Source: Fibrobacter sp. (lineage in GTDB: Bacteria; Fibrobacterota; Fibrobacteria; Fibrobacterales; Fibrobacteraceae). Taken from it: a DNA stretch of 64,000 nt. The stretch is taken from NCBI GenBank assembly GCA_017475045.1, contig JAFVGH010000074.1:21357-85356 (forward strand), given 5' to 3'. Of the stretch, positions 32,777 through 40,332 are shown one piece after another. The first letter of the stretch is position 1, and every line of letters begins with the position of its first letter. A program made the position numbers and the translations under genes. Under the pieces are notes generated by a model. It made no database searches, was not told the origin of the DNA, and worked only from the letters and a program-made list of their open reading frames with translations.

Positions 32777-32904
32777 TGTCATCCCCGCGTCCTTCCATGT
32801 CATCCCCGCGATCCCTCTTGTCATCCCCGCGATCCCTCTTGTCATCCCCGCGAAGGCGGGGATCTCCTTGCCCTTCCCATTGTCACCCCGGCCTAGTGCC
32901 GGGG
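32777..32904. repeat. Four tandem 21-bp units plus two palindromes (REP-like)
   Basis: TGTCATCCCCGCG starts at 32777, 32798, 32819 and 32840; units 2 and 3 are identical over 21 bp and unit 1 differs at several bases. Unit 4 extends into the palindrome ATCCCCGCGAAGGCGGGGAT. A second palindrome, CCCCGGC CTAGT GCCGGGG, lies at 32886-32904. It resembles dispersed intergenic palindromes of many bacteria. There are no unique spacers, so it is not a CRISPR. Confidence 0.75.
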
Positions 32905-33012
32905 CCACACGAAACACCCCTCTTTCCCCGCATTTTACAGCCCCTTCATTTGGCATTTCCGAAAATTTTATATAGATTACAGACAAACAAACCTCCTCAA
33001 AAAAGTTTAGAT

Positions 33013-34080
33013 ATGAAAAAACTTTTCCTTGAACTTTCATTCGCGGCCCTGTGCGCCGCGCTGCTGTCTGCCTGTAGTAGTGGTTCGGGAACCAATAGCG
33101 AACCTTTGGAAATTAGTTCGAATTCCTCCTCAGGGGCAGACCTGTTTGCCGAAACTTTCGATGACCTGCCAGTTTGTACCGTAAATCGCGAAGGTGCAAT
33201 CGCCTACGTAAAGGACGAAAAGGCCGCCTACGCATGCGAAGGCGGCGACTGGACTTTGGACGATGAAGATTCCACCGAAAGAAAATCAAATGGCGATACT
33301 GATAACGACGGCAAGTCCAGCGCTTCCGAAAAACCGGAATCCAGCGGCTCCGAAGGCGTGGAAGGCTCTTCTGCAAGCGTTCCCGGCGGCAGCAGCGACG
33401 CCAGCGTTTATGACGCCGATAAGAACACCCTGAAGGATCTGCGGGACGGTCAGATTTACAAGACCACTACCATTGACATCCCGTCAAAGAGCTATTCCGA
33501 GGTGTGGATGGCGGAGAACTTGAACTACGCCTATACCGGCGTTTCCTTTGATTACAAAGGCTACACCTCCGATTCCACCAGTTGGTGTTACGAAAACGCC
33601 CCTGCCAACTGCGCCAAGTACGGTCGCCTGTACACCTGGGCTGCGGCCATGGACAGCGTGGGTGAGTGGAGCACAAATGGCAAGGGCTGCGGCTATGGCA
33701 AGGAATGCTCGGTGACGTCCCCTGTCCGGGGCATCTGCCCCGAGGGCTGGCACCTGCCAAGTAGGGCTGAATGGGACGCCCTGTTCACGGCGGTGGGAGG
33801 CTCTTCTACGGCGGGTTCCAAGCTCAAGTTCGTGACAGGCTGGAATGCTTATAGCGGCATTACCAACGAGGATGCCTTCGGGTTCTCGGCGCTCCCTGCT
33901 GGCGGCAGGTACGACGATGGGGGTTACGACGACGAGGGCGATGACGCTTACTTCTGGAGTTCTACAGAGGACGAAAGCGACGAAGCGTACGTCATGCGCT
34001 TGTACGACAACAAAGACGAGCCGCGCCTGTACAACCTCAGTAAGTACAACGGGTTCTCTGTCCGTTGCCTCAAGGACTAG
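33013..34080 (+). CDS. FISUMP-domain lipoprotein (Fibrobacter major paralogous domain)
   Basis: 355 aa from ATG 33013, where a typical lipoprotein signal starts (lipobox LLSACSSG, Cys about 20). The open frame continues upstream through the tandem repeats but that part is not coding. Residues 25-135 are acidic, Ser-rich linker with one Cys pair. From about 140 the FISUMP domain is clear: LKDLRDGQIYKTTTID, EVWMAENLNYAY, CAKYGRLYTWAAAMD, GICPEGWHLPSRAEWDALF, AFGFSALPAGGRYDDGG and YFWSSTED, ending VRCLKD. This C-type-lectin-like domain is greatly expanded in Fibrobacter and has no assigned ligand. Probably surface exposed. Confidence 0.88.
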   Translation: MKKLFLELSFAALCAALLSACSSGSGTNSEPLEISSNSSSGADLFAETFDDLPVCTVNREGAIAYVKDEKAAYACEGGDWTLDDEDSTERKSNGDTDNDGKSSASEKPESSGSEGVEGSSASVPGGSSDASVYDADKNTLKDLRDGQIYKTTTIDIPSKSYSEVWMAENLNYAYTGVSFDYKGYTSDSTSWCYENAPANCAKYGRLYTWAAAMDSVGEWSTNGKGCGYGKECSVTSPVRGICPEGWHLPSRAEWDALFTAVGGSSTAGSKLKFVTGWNAYSGITNEDAFGFSALPAGGRYDDGGYDDEGDDAYFWSSTEDESDEAYVMRLYDNKDEPRLYNLSKYNGFSVRCLKD

Positions 34081-34187
34081 TATATAGAGGCTAGGGGTTA
34101 GGATCTAGGATCTAGGGCCGAGGGAATCAAGAAGCGTCGTGCTGATTTTCGAGACGCTGTGGTCCGCGCTACGCAGTAGCGCCAGGA

Positions 34188-35447
34188 TTAGAAAATTTTC
34201 CCGACAAAGCAGTTCAGCGAGATGCCGCCGTGGCTGGTCTTGATGACCTTTGTGCTTGGCGAGCCTAAGGCGGCGCAGTTCTTTAGAAGATTTTCGGTAC
34301 AGGCGCCCTTGGGCGCGAGAATGGCGACGGTACAGCCCTTGAATTCGGAAAGCTTCTTGCCGATATCGGCATAAAGCTTGGGGGCGTTGGCGTCCAGGCG
34401 CTTTCCGTAGGGAGGGTTCAACACGATGACGGCTTGGCTTTCACCACGAAGTTTTTCGATTTTATCGGGAGTGTAGCTGAAGAAGTCCCTTTTTTCGGGG
34501 TTGATGCAACCTTTGGGCAGGGGCGAGGCTTCTACGTTGTGCTTGATAATTTCAACGGCTTTATCGGAGATGTCGCTGGTGAGGATTGTTATGGCCGCAA
34601 TGACGTCCTCTTGCTTAATTATGTAATTCCACGTGGCATCTTTGAAGGCGGGCTGGTGTTTGAGGGCAAAGTCTCGGCATTTTCCGGGAATGAGTCCGTT
34701 TGCTATGTAGGCTGCCTCCAGGCTGAAAGTTCCGCTGCCTGCCATGGGGTCGATAAGCGTGATGGGACTTTGCTCTTGTTCAAAAGCTTCGAAGAGCATG
34801 GCGGCGGCGATGGTCTCTTTGAGGGGCGCCTCGTTGACAAAACGCTGGTGTCCCCGCTTGTAGAGCTCTTCTCCGGCCAGGTCCAGGGAGACTGTGCATC
34901 GGTCGTCGATGAGAGTGACGAAAAGGTTTTGCGACGATGGCCTGTCTTGCGGTGGGGCGTTGCGGGGTGTCCCCGCAGAGGGGGTAGAGAGCGACGCAGT
35001 GCGAACGAGGGGGAGACTTCCCCCTTTGATAACATCATAAAATCGTTCTGCCACTGCATCGCTGTGGTAAAGCCGGGAATGCTTGCATGTGACGTGCACC
35101 GGAACGGTGTCCGGTGTGACGGGGACAGGGGGGAGGTAAAGTTCCCAGGGTATTTCGGCGGCCTTCTTTTCTAGCTCGCGGAAGTTTTCGGCTTTGAAAG
35201 AGGCGATGTCCATCAGAATGCGGTTGGCGATGCGGCTGTAGGCCACGGCTTTCCAGGCATCGGTCAGTTTTGCCTCGAAGGTGACTTTCCCGTCGGCGGT
35301 TTCGAAGGAGTCGTCTTTGGCGGCGACCCCGATTTGGCGCAGCTCTTGGACCAGGGTCGCCTCGAAGCCAAGGGGCACGACGGCGGTGAAGCGGTGGAGC
35401 TTCCCATGAACCTGCCGCTTGATGCGCTTTTCGAGGTTTTCTAGCAT
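34188..35447 (-). CDS. THUMP-domain 23S rRNA guanine-N2 methyltransferase (RlmL-like)
   Basis: 419 aa. Residues about 15-135 are the N-terminal ferredoxin-like and THUMP region (FTAVVPLGFEATLVQELRQI); 180-419 is the SAM-dependent methylase with GHQRFVNEAPLKETIAAAML, IDPMAGSGTFSLEAA (SAM site) and VLNPPYGKRL (NPPY catalytic motif). It corresponds to the N-terminal half of E. coli RlmL (m2G2445), without the RlmK half; the target G is inferred. An insert of about 30 low-complexity residues (139-170, SLPLVRTASLSTPSAGTPRN) interrupts the THUMP-methylase link and is encoded by palindromic DNA. Last gene of the hslO-thrH-acyltransferase operon, 4 nt after its neighbour. Confidence 0.85.
   Translation of the reverse strand: MLENLEKRIKRQVHGKLHRFTAVVPLGFEATLVQELRQIGVAAKDDSFETADGKVTFEAKLTDAWKAVAYSRIANRILMDIASFKAENFRELEKKAAEIPWELYLPPVPVTPDTVPVHVTCKHSRLYHSDAVAERFYDVIKGGSLPLVRTASLSTPSAGTPRNAPPQDRPSSQNLFVTLIDDRCTVSLDLAGEELYKRGHQRFVNEAPLKETIAAAMLFEAFEQEQSPITLIDPMAGSGTFSLEAAYIANGLIPGKCRDFALKHQPAFKDATWNYIIKQEDVIAAITILTSDISDKAVEIIKHNVEASPLPKGCINPEKRDFFSYTPDKIEKLRGESQAVIVLNPPYGKRLDANAPKLYADIGKKLSEFKGCTVAILAPKGACTENLLKNCAALGSPSTKVIKTSHGGISLNCFVGKIF
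34961..35024. repeat. Palindromic element inserted in frame in the rlmL-like gene
   Basis: Two perfect hairpins, TGCGGGG TGT CCCCGCA (34961-34977) and GGGGGA GACT TCCCCC (35009-35024), flank a 31-bp stretch. They encode the low-complexity insert of the methyltransferase. The design recalls the palindromic elements that sit in frame inside Rickettsia genes. Confidence 0.6.
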
Positions 35448-35451
35448 GGTG

Positions 35452-36501
35452 TTAGAAGAACCTTCTGAAAAAGGAAATGGGCCTGAAAAGTGCCGTCACC
35501 AGCAGGGAAATGGCAAAAACGGCCGCCGCCACGACAGGAACCACGACGATGGGATGTGGCGTGAGGAGCGACAGTTTGAGTCCGTAAAATAGCTTGATGA
35601 AAAGCGGGTGGATCAGGTACACGCCCAGCATGCAGGCCGAAACGAAGGTGAGGCGGCGGTTTGTGGTCAGCACGCCCCGGTACCGTTCACAGAAAAAGCA
35701 GAAAATGGCGGCGGCAATCAGGAAGGTGGTTGGCTGGAAATTGCCCAGAAAATATTCGTTGGGCTTGGAGCGGTCGATAGAAAAATAGGTGGAGGAGATA
35801 AAGGCGAATGCCCAGGAGGCAACGGCCGAGAGGTACAGGATTTTTCGGGCCAGGGGTTTCAGGCCGTAGTGGGAAATGTAGAATCCGGTGAGGTAGAAGC
35901 CCGCGAAGGTGGTACATCCCTGGATGCGGATGTTCTTGTAGAGCGTAAAGTCGGCCAGGCGCTCCAGCAGGTGGTTCACCATGGGGAGCACCAGCCCGAA
36001 GCAGAAAAAGATGCCGATGACGTAGAGGTCCATCCGGTGGCTTGCGTGTTCGGTAAAGACCCGCATGGCAGGCGTCAGAATGTAGAGCCCCGCGATGGTG
36101 TAGAGAAACCACAGGTGGGTGGGCGGCTTGGTAAAAAGCAGAAACGGCGTGGCGAAGATGTCCTTGAATGTTCCGCCGGCGACGAGGGTGTTGACCGTTC
36201 CGTAGACAACAACCCAGAACACCAGCAGGAGCAAGATGCGGGTGAGGTTCTTGCCGAGGATTTTTTCCGGAGGGTGGGCGTATCGGGGCGAAAGCATGAA
36301 CGCCCCGCTGATCATGATGAAAACGCCCACGCCAAAGCGGGCGATGCTGTTGTAAAAGTTCAGGGTGATCCACTCGTCGGTACGCACGGGAATGTTGTAC
36401 CAGGCGGAAGTGACAGTATGCTGGAACACCACGGAAAACGCCGCGATGAATCTAAGGACTTCGGCGTAGAGTTCCCTAGGCTTTACGGGAGTTGTTTCCA
36501 T
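35452..36501 (-). CDS. Acyltransferase 3 family integral membrane protein
   Basis: 349 aa with about ten hydrophobic segments. The start (RELYAEVLRFIAAFSVVFQHTV) contains the conserved Arg and His of acyltransferase-3/OafB-like proteins, which move acetyl or other acyl groups onto surface sugars such as O-antigen or peptidoglycan-linked glycans. Further typical stretches: FGVGVFIMISGAFML, HLWFLYTIAGLYILTPAMR and LGVYLIHPLFIKLFYG. Acceptor unknown. It lies 5 nt after thrH and 4 nt before the rlmL-like gene, so the operon mixes unrelated housekeeping functions. Confidence 0.85.
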   Translation of the reverse strand: METTPVKPRELYAEVLRFIAAFSVVFQHTVTSAWYNIPVRTDEWITLNFYNSIARFGVGVFIMISGAFMLSPRYAHPPEKILGKNLTRILLLLVFWVVVYGTVNTLVAGGTFKDIFATPFLLFTKPPTHLWFLYTIAGLYILTPAMRVFTEHASHRMDLYVIGIFFCFGLVLPMVNHLLERLADFTLYKNIRIQGCTTFAGFYLTGFYISHYGLKPLARKILYLSAVASWAFAFISSTYFSIDRSKPNEYFLGNFQPTTFLIAAAIFCFFCERYRGVLTTNRRLTFVSACMLGVYLIHPLFIKLFYGLKLSLLTPHPIVVVPVVAAAVFAISLLVTALFRPISFFRRFF

Positions 36502-36506
36502 GCCAT

Positions 36507-37124
36507 TTAGAGCGTCGCCTGGAACTGGTGGAACTTTTCCAGCAGCTCGGCGTAGGTCTTGGTGGCCTCCAGCTGCGGGAACTGGGCCACGATGGAGTCC
36601 GGCGCGCAGAAGAAACAGCCCTTTTCGGCCTGCAGGAGCATGCCCGTGTCGTTGAAGGAATCTCCCGAGGCGAACACCTTGAAGTTCAGGTCTTGCAAGT
36701 GCTTCACGACCTTCGTCTTCTGGTCGGTGAGGCGCAGGTGGTAACCCTTGATGCGGTCGTTTTCGACTTCCAGGTTGTGGCAGAAGATGGTGGGAAATCC
36801 CAGGTTCTTCATGATGGGGTAGGCGAATTCCTGGAAAGTGTCCGAAAGGATAATCACCTGGGTTTCGTCCCGGAGCTGGTCCATAAAGGCGCGGGCGCCG
36901 TCAAGCAGGCCAAGGTTTGCAATGACGTTCTGGATGTCCGAAAGCTTGATGCCTTCGCGGTCGAGAATCTTGATGCGGCCCTTCATGAGCTCGTCGTAGT
37001 TAGGGATGTCGCGGGTGGTCAGGCGCAGGTCAGCGACGCCCGTCTTTTCGGCGACGGCAATCCAGATTTCAGGGGCGAGGACTCCTTCCAGGTCCAGGGT
37101 AACGACACATTGCTTGGTAAACAT
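36507..37124 (-). CDS. thrH: Phosphoserine phosphatase / homoserine phosphotransferase ThrH
   Basis: 205 aa from ATG 37122-37124, 4 nt after the hslO stop; upstream in-frame codons belong to hslO. HAD phosphatase with nucleophile Asp in VTLDLEGVLAPEIWI (note Leu-Glu in place of the usual DxD second Asp, as in ThrH), motif II LSDTFQEF and motif IV GDSFNDTGML. The runs LRLTTRDIPNYDELMKGR and IKILDREGIKLSDIQ are near identical to Pseudomonas ThrH, which hydrolyses phosphoserine and can pass the phosphate to homoserine. It probably completes serine synthesis. Confidence 0.9.
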   Translation of the reverse strand: MFTKQCVVTLDLEGVLAPEIWIAVAEKTGVADLRLTTRDIPNYDELMKGRIKILDREGIKLSDIQNVIANLGLLDGARAFMDQLRDETQVIILSDTFQEFAYPIMKNLGFPTIFCHNLEVENDRIKGYHLRLTDQKTKVVKHLQDLNFKVFASGDSFNDTGMLLQAEKGCFFCAPDSIVAQFPQLEATKTYAELLEKFHQFQATL

Positions 37125-37128
37125 AGGG

Positions 37129-38007
37129 CTACTTCTTTCGTTCGTTGATGATGGAGCGCAGATCTTCAATTGTAATCTGGTACGGGGTGCGGCAGAAGTC
37201 GCAGATGACTTCCAAGTCCTTGCCTTCGGCTTCCAGGTCCAGCAAATCCTTGAGCGGGAGCGTAGCGAGCGTTGCTACGGTGCGTTCGTGACTGCAGGGG
37301 CAGTAGGCCATCGGGTCAATTTCTTTTACGATGTCGATTTCGTAGGGGCCGCGCAGCTGGTCCAGGAGTTCGTCCAAGTCAAAGCCTTCGGGCGTGTTCA
37401 TGTCGCAGAACTTGGGCAAGTTCTGGATGATGACCTCGATCAGGTTGATGTCCTTGTCTTCGAGGTCGGGGAAGGCTTCGATGTAGAAACCGGCGGCGTA
37501 GTCCAGCTTGCTCGGGTCTTCTTTATTGAAGGCGGCTTCGATGCCCACGGCCGAGCGGATCTGCTCCGACTGCAACAGGTAGGTGGCCAGGTTCTGGCCC
37601 ATGGAAACCGACGGAGCCTCGATGATGCTTTCATGGACGCGCTTGCCCTGCTCGTTGAGCTTTACGACGCGGATGCTCTGGGGAATCAGGGCGGGCTCGT
37701 TTCCGCCTACGGCCTGAAGTTCCGGCTGCGGGATCATGGCGCGCACCAGGCCCTGGGGCGTGGTATCCGACTGCACCAGCGTGATTTCGCCACCGAAGCG
37801 GGTGGTCAGCGAGACGGTGCCCGGGAACTTGAGTGAGGCACTCAAGAAGATGCTTGCGATGGAGTTCTCGGCCAAAAGCTTAAGGGCGAATCCCTGTGCG
37901 TTGTGCTTCTTGCCGATTTCGTTCATCGTCGCGGTCAAGTCGACGACAATCAGGCGGAAGGGCGTTTTTTTGCCCGTGGCGCGGATAATGCGGTCCTTGA
38001 AATTCAT
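37129..38007 (-). CDS. hslO: Hsp33 redox-regulated chaperone
   Basis: 292 aa. A cytosolic holdase switched on by oxidation. The zinc-binding switch is intact: CPC in MAYCPCSHERT and CDFC in EVICDFCRTPY near the C-terminus, the usual CxC...CxxC pattern. N-terminal fold motifs: FRLIVVDLTATMNEIGKKHN and LKFPGTVSLTTRFGGEITLV. First gene of an operon with thrH, acyltransferase and the rlmL-like gene. A TATCTT box 6 nt before the ATG and no ribosome site suggest a leaderless start. Confidence 0.93.
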   Translation of the reverse strand: MNFKDRIIRATGKKTPFRLIVVDLTATMNEIGKKHNAQGFALKLLAENSIASIFLSASLKFPGTVSLTTRFGGEITLVQSDTTPQGLVRAMIPQPELQAVGGNEPALIPQSIRVVKLNEQGKRVHESIIEAPSVSMGQNLATYLLQSEQIRSAVGIEAAFNKEDPSKLDYAAGFYIEAFPDLEDKDINLIEVIIQNLPKFCDMNTPEGFDLDELLDQLRGPYEIDIVKEIDPMAYCPCSHERTVATLATLPLKDLLDLEAEGKDLEVICDFCRTPYQITIEDLRSIINERKK

Positions 38008-38013
38008 GGCCCA

Positions 38014-38019
38014 AAGATA
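38014..38019 (-). promoter_or_regulatory. Candidate -10 box for leaderless hslO mRNA
   Basis: Minus strand TATCTT, 6 nt, then the hslO ATG. Confidence 0.4.
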
Positions 38020-38061
38020 GAATTTTAATTATTTAAATTTGTCTCAAAAACGAGGTTTACT

Positions 38062-38607
38062 ATGCAAATTCTATTCCTGATGGCCGATGGTTTCGAAGAG
38101 ACCGAATTTGTGACCCCCTTTGACTACCTGCAGCGTGCTGGAATCGATGTGGCTCTGGCCTCCGTTTCGGGCAAGGCCGAAGTTGTGGGGGCCCATGGCC
38201 TGAGAATTGCGTCGGATTACGCACTCTCGAGTGCCAAAATTGATGCTTTTGACGGAATACTCCTGCCGGGCGGTGGGCCGGGCGTAAAGAACCTGAAGGC
38301 CTCGGCCGAGGTGGAAAAGGTCATTTGCGATTTCAACGATCAGGACAAGTGGATCTTTGCCATCTGCGCGGCTCCGCTGGTGCTGAGCAAGGCGGGAATT
38401 CTTGTGGACCGCACCGTCACCTGTTTCCCCGGTTGTGAAGGTGAACTTGTCTGTAACAAGTTCGTAGAAGACCGGGTGGTGGTAGACGGAAATATCGTCA
38501 CTAGCCGTGGCGCTGGTACTGCCGAAGAGTTTGCCTTTGAATGTATCGCCCAGCTTGGTGGCCGTGAACTTGCGGAAAAAATCCGCAAGCAGGTAGTGGC
38601 CCGTTAA
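38062..38607 (+). CDS. DJ-1/PfpI family protein
   Basis: 181 aa, class I glutamine amidotransferase-like fold. The start MQILFLMADGFEETEFVTPF holds the conserved Glu of the DJ-1 site, ILLPGGGPGVKNL the glycine loop, and FAICAAPLVLSKAGIL the nucleophile elbow with Cys near 104. This matches the YajL/DJ-1 branch (protein and nucleotide repair or chaperone roles are claimed for the family; activity here is inferred). GAGG lies about 6 nt before the ATG. Followed 10 nt later by purN. Confidence 0.88.
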   Translation: MQILFLMADGFEETEFVTPFDYLQRAGIDVALASVSGKAEVVGAHGLRIASDYALSSAKIDAFDGILLPGGGPGVKNLKASAEVEKVICDFNDQDKWIFAICAAPLVLSKAGILVDRTVTCFPGCEGELVCNKFVEDRVVVDGNIVTSRGAGTAEEFAFECIAQLGGRELAEKIRKQVVAR

Positions 38608-38617
38608 GGTTTTGCCA

Positions 38618-39217
38618 ATGCTGAAAATTGGAGTGATGGCTTCCGGTGGAGGAAGCAATTTTAAGGCTATTCTGGACAGGATTGATTGTGGCGACTTTGA
38701 TGCAAAGTGCCTTTTCTTGATAACGAATAACGGAAACTGCGGTGCCGTGGCCCATGCGAAGAACTTTGATGTTCCTGTGTTCCACGTTTCTGGGAAAACA
38801 CACCCTGAAAGGTCTGCCTATGAGTCGGCATTGCTGGAAGTTATAGATCGTTTCGACATAGACTTACTTGTGCTAGCGGGCTATATGAAGGTTTTGCCCA
38901 CTAGCTTTATTAAGCGGCTTGCTGGGCGCATCCTGAATATTCATCCGTCGCTTTTGCCTAAGTATGGTGGCAAGGGCTTCTATGGAATTCACGTGCACGA
39001 GGCGGTTGTGGCAGCCGGTGAACGGGAATCCGGTGCCACAGTCCACCTGGTTGGTGAAGAAATTGATAGTGGGCGTATCCTCGCACAGTGCCGTGTGCCA
39101 GTGCTAGAAAATGATACTCCGGAAACTCTTGCGGCAAGGGTTCTGGAACAGGAACACCAGCTATATTGGAAGACCATTCGCGATTACGGCGAAGGTCTTA
39201 AAACTATTTCTCGATAA
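38618..39217 (+). CDS. purN: Phosphoribosylglycinamide formyltransferase
   Basis: 199 aa from ATG 38618 (AAGG 9 nt upstream; an in-frame TTG 6 nt earlier is less likely). Transfers formyl from 10-formyl-THF to GAR in purine synthesis. Motifs: IGVMASGGGSNFKAILD for the phosphate site, LLVLAGYMKVL, ILNIHPSLLPKYGGKGFYG with the catalytic His, and GATVHLVGEEIDSGRILAQ with the catalytic Asp. Length is normal. The last 14 nt overlap the convergent mnmA gene. Confidence 0.93.
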   Translation: MLKIGVMASGGGSNFKAILDRIDCGDFDAKCLFLITNNGNCGAVAHAKNFDVPVFHVSGKTHPERSAYESALLEVIDRFDIDLLVLAGYMKVLPTSFIKRLAGRILNIHPSLLPKYGGKGFYGIHVHEAVVAAGERESGATVHLVGEEIDSGRILAQCRVPVLENDTPETLAARVLEQEHQLYWKTIRDYGEGLKTISR

Positions 39218-40301
39218 TCGCCGAGGCAACGATGCCCTCGCCAGCGTAGAGCACCATGATCTGCCCAGGCGTGGCGGCGAACTGGGGCGTGTCGAAACGG
39301 ATGGAGACCTTGTCTTGGGTGAGGTCGGTGATGGTGGCTTCGGCGAAGGTATGGCCCAGCCGGATTTTCGCCTGTAGCTTTTGCTGCAGCAGAGGCGAAT
39401 CCTTGGAGACCATCAGGTTCAGCTGGCTTCCGCTTACTTCTTCGCACTGGAGCAGGCTTCTCGGGCCAAGCACCACCTGGTTTTTCTTGGTGTCGATGGC
39501 AATCACGAAAAGGGGCTCCGGCTGTCCACCGATATTTAGGCCCTTGCGCTGGCCGATGGTGTAGTGGATAAATCCCTTGTGCTGACCCAGGACTTTCCCG
39601 TTGATGTCTACAAAGTCTCCGGGAACGTTGTCGCTTTCATCGAAAAGCACGGAGTAGTCACCGCATTCCAGAAAGTCCTGGCTCTCCTTCTTGGAGGCGA
39701 AATCTTCCCAGCCAATCTTTCGGGCCAGTTCCTTGACTTCTTCCTTGTGCATCTCGCCCAGGGGGAACAGCACAGACGAAAGCTGGTCTTCGGTAAGCCT
39801 GGAAAGAAAGTAGGACTGGTCCTTGAATGTGTCTCGGGCCCTCCACAGGAAGGGTTCCTCGGGGCTCTTGAAATCCAGACGGGCGTAGTGCCCTGTGGCA
39901 AAGTAGTCAAAATCTACGCCCATCTTGCGGACGGCGTGGAGCATGGCTCCGAACTTGATGGACTGGTTACAGCGTACGCAGGGGTTGGGTGTGCGACCCG
40001 CCCGGTATTCGGCGCGGAAATAGTCCAGCACGTTCTTCTTGTATTCCTCGACTACGGGAACCACATGGAAGGGAATGGACAGGCGCTTGGCCACCTTCTC
40101 GGCGGCTTCAATGCTTTCTCCTTCGTTGGGGCCAAAACATCCGGAGCGACCCTCTACGATGGGCATGTCGATAGAACCGTCCCAAAGGGCCATGGTGATG
40201 CCGATAACGTTATAGCCTTGCTGCTGCAAGGTCCAGGCGGTAAGGGCTGAATCAACACCCCCCGACAGACCGACTGCTACTGTTTTTTCGCTTTTGTCCA
40301 T
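39204..40301 (-). CDS. mnmA: tRNA-specific 2-thiouridylase MnmA
   Basis: 365 aa. Adds sulfur to U34 of Lys, Glu and Gln tRNAs. PP-loop SGGVDSALTAWTL near residue 13; PNPCVRCNQSIKFG contains a CxxC in place of the DxxC of E. coli; GQRKGLNIGGQPEPLFVI marks the central domain. The second catalytic Cys of E. coli (GICFI) is not in place: the aligned stretch reads ESQDFLECGDY, with the Cys two residues later. Three cysteines in such a pattern fit the iron-sulfur dependent MnmA type, which is inference. A TATATT box lies 14 nt before the ATG. Overlaps purN by 14 nt tail to tail. Confidence 0.92.
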   Translation of the reverse strand: MDKSEKTVAVGLSGGVDSALTAWTLQQQGYNVIGITMALWDGSIDMPIVEGRSGCFGPNEGESIEAAEKVAKRLSIPFHVVPVVEEYKKNVLDYFRAEYRAGRTPNPCVRCNQSIKFGAMLHAVRKMGVDFDYFATGHYARLDFKSPEEPFLWRARDTFKDQSYFLSRLTEDQLSSVLFPLGEMHKEEVKELARKIGWEDFASKKESQDFLECGDYSVLFDESDNVPGDFVDINGKVLGQHKGFIHYTIGQRKGLNIGGQPEPLFVIAIDTKKNQVVLGPRSLLQCEEVSGSQLNLMVSKDSPLLQQKLQAKIRLGHTFAEATITDLTQDKVSIRFDTPQFAATPGQIMVLYAGEGIVASAIIEK

Positions 40302-40332
40302 AATTTATGTAGGAAAATATAGAAAATGTAGG

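Noticed and set aside
32777..32867. Possible CRISPR array
   Set aside because: Repeats are directly tandem at 21 bp without unique spacers, and no cas genes are present.
32407..32896. Open frames across the gene-free region after tRNA-Gly
   Set aside because: They cross hairpins and repeats, lack ribosome sites, and give low-complexity Pro/His/Ser products.
32776..33012. N-terminal extension of the FISUMP lipoprotein through the 21-bp repeats
   Set aside because: The translated repeats (SSPRSLL-like) are not a signal sequence; a normal lipoprotein signal starts at ATG 33013.
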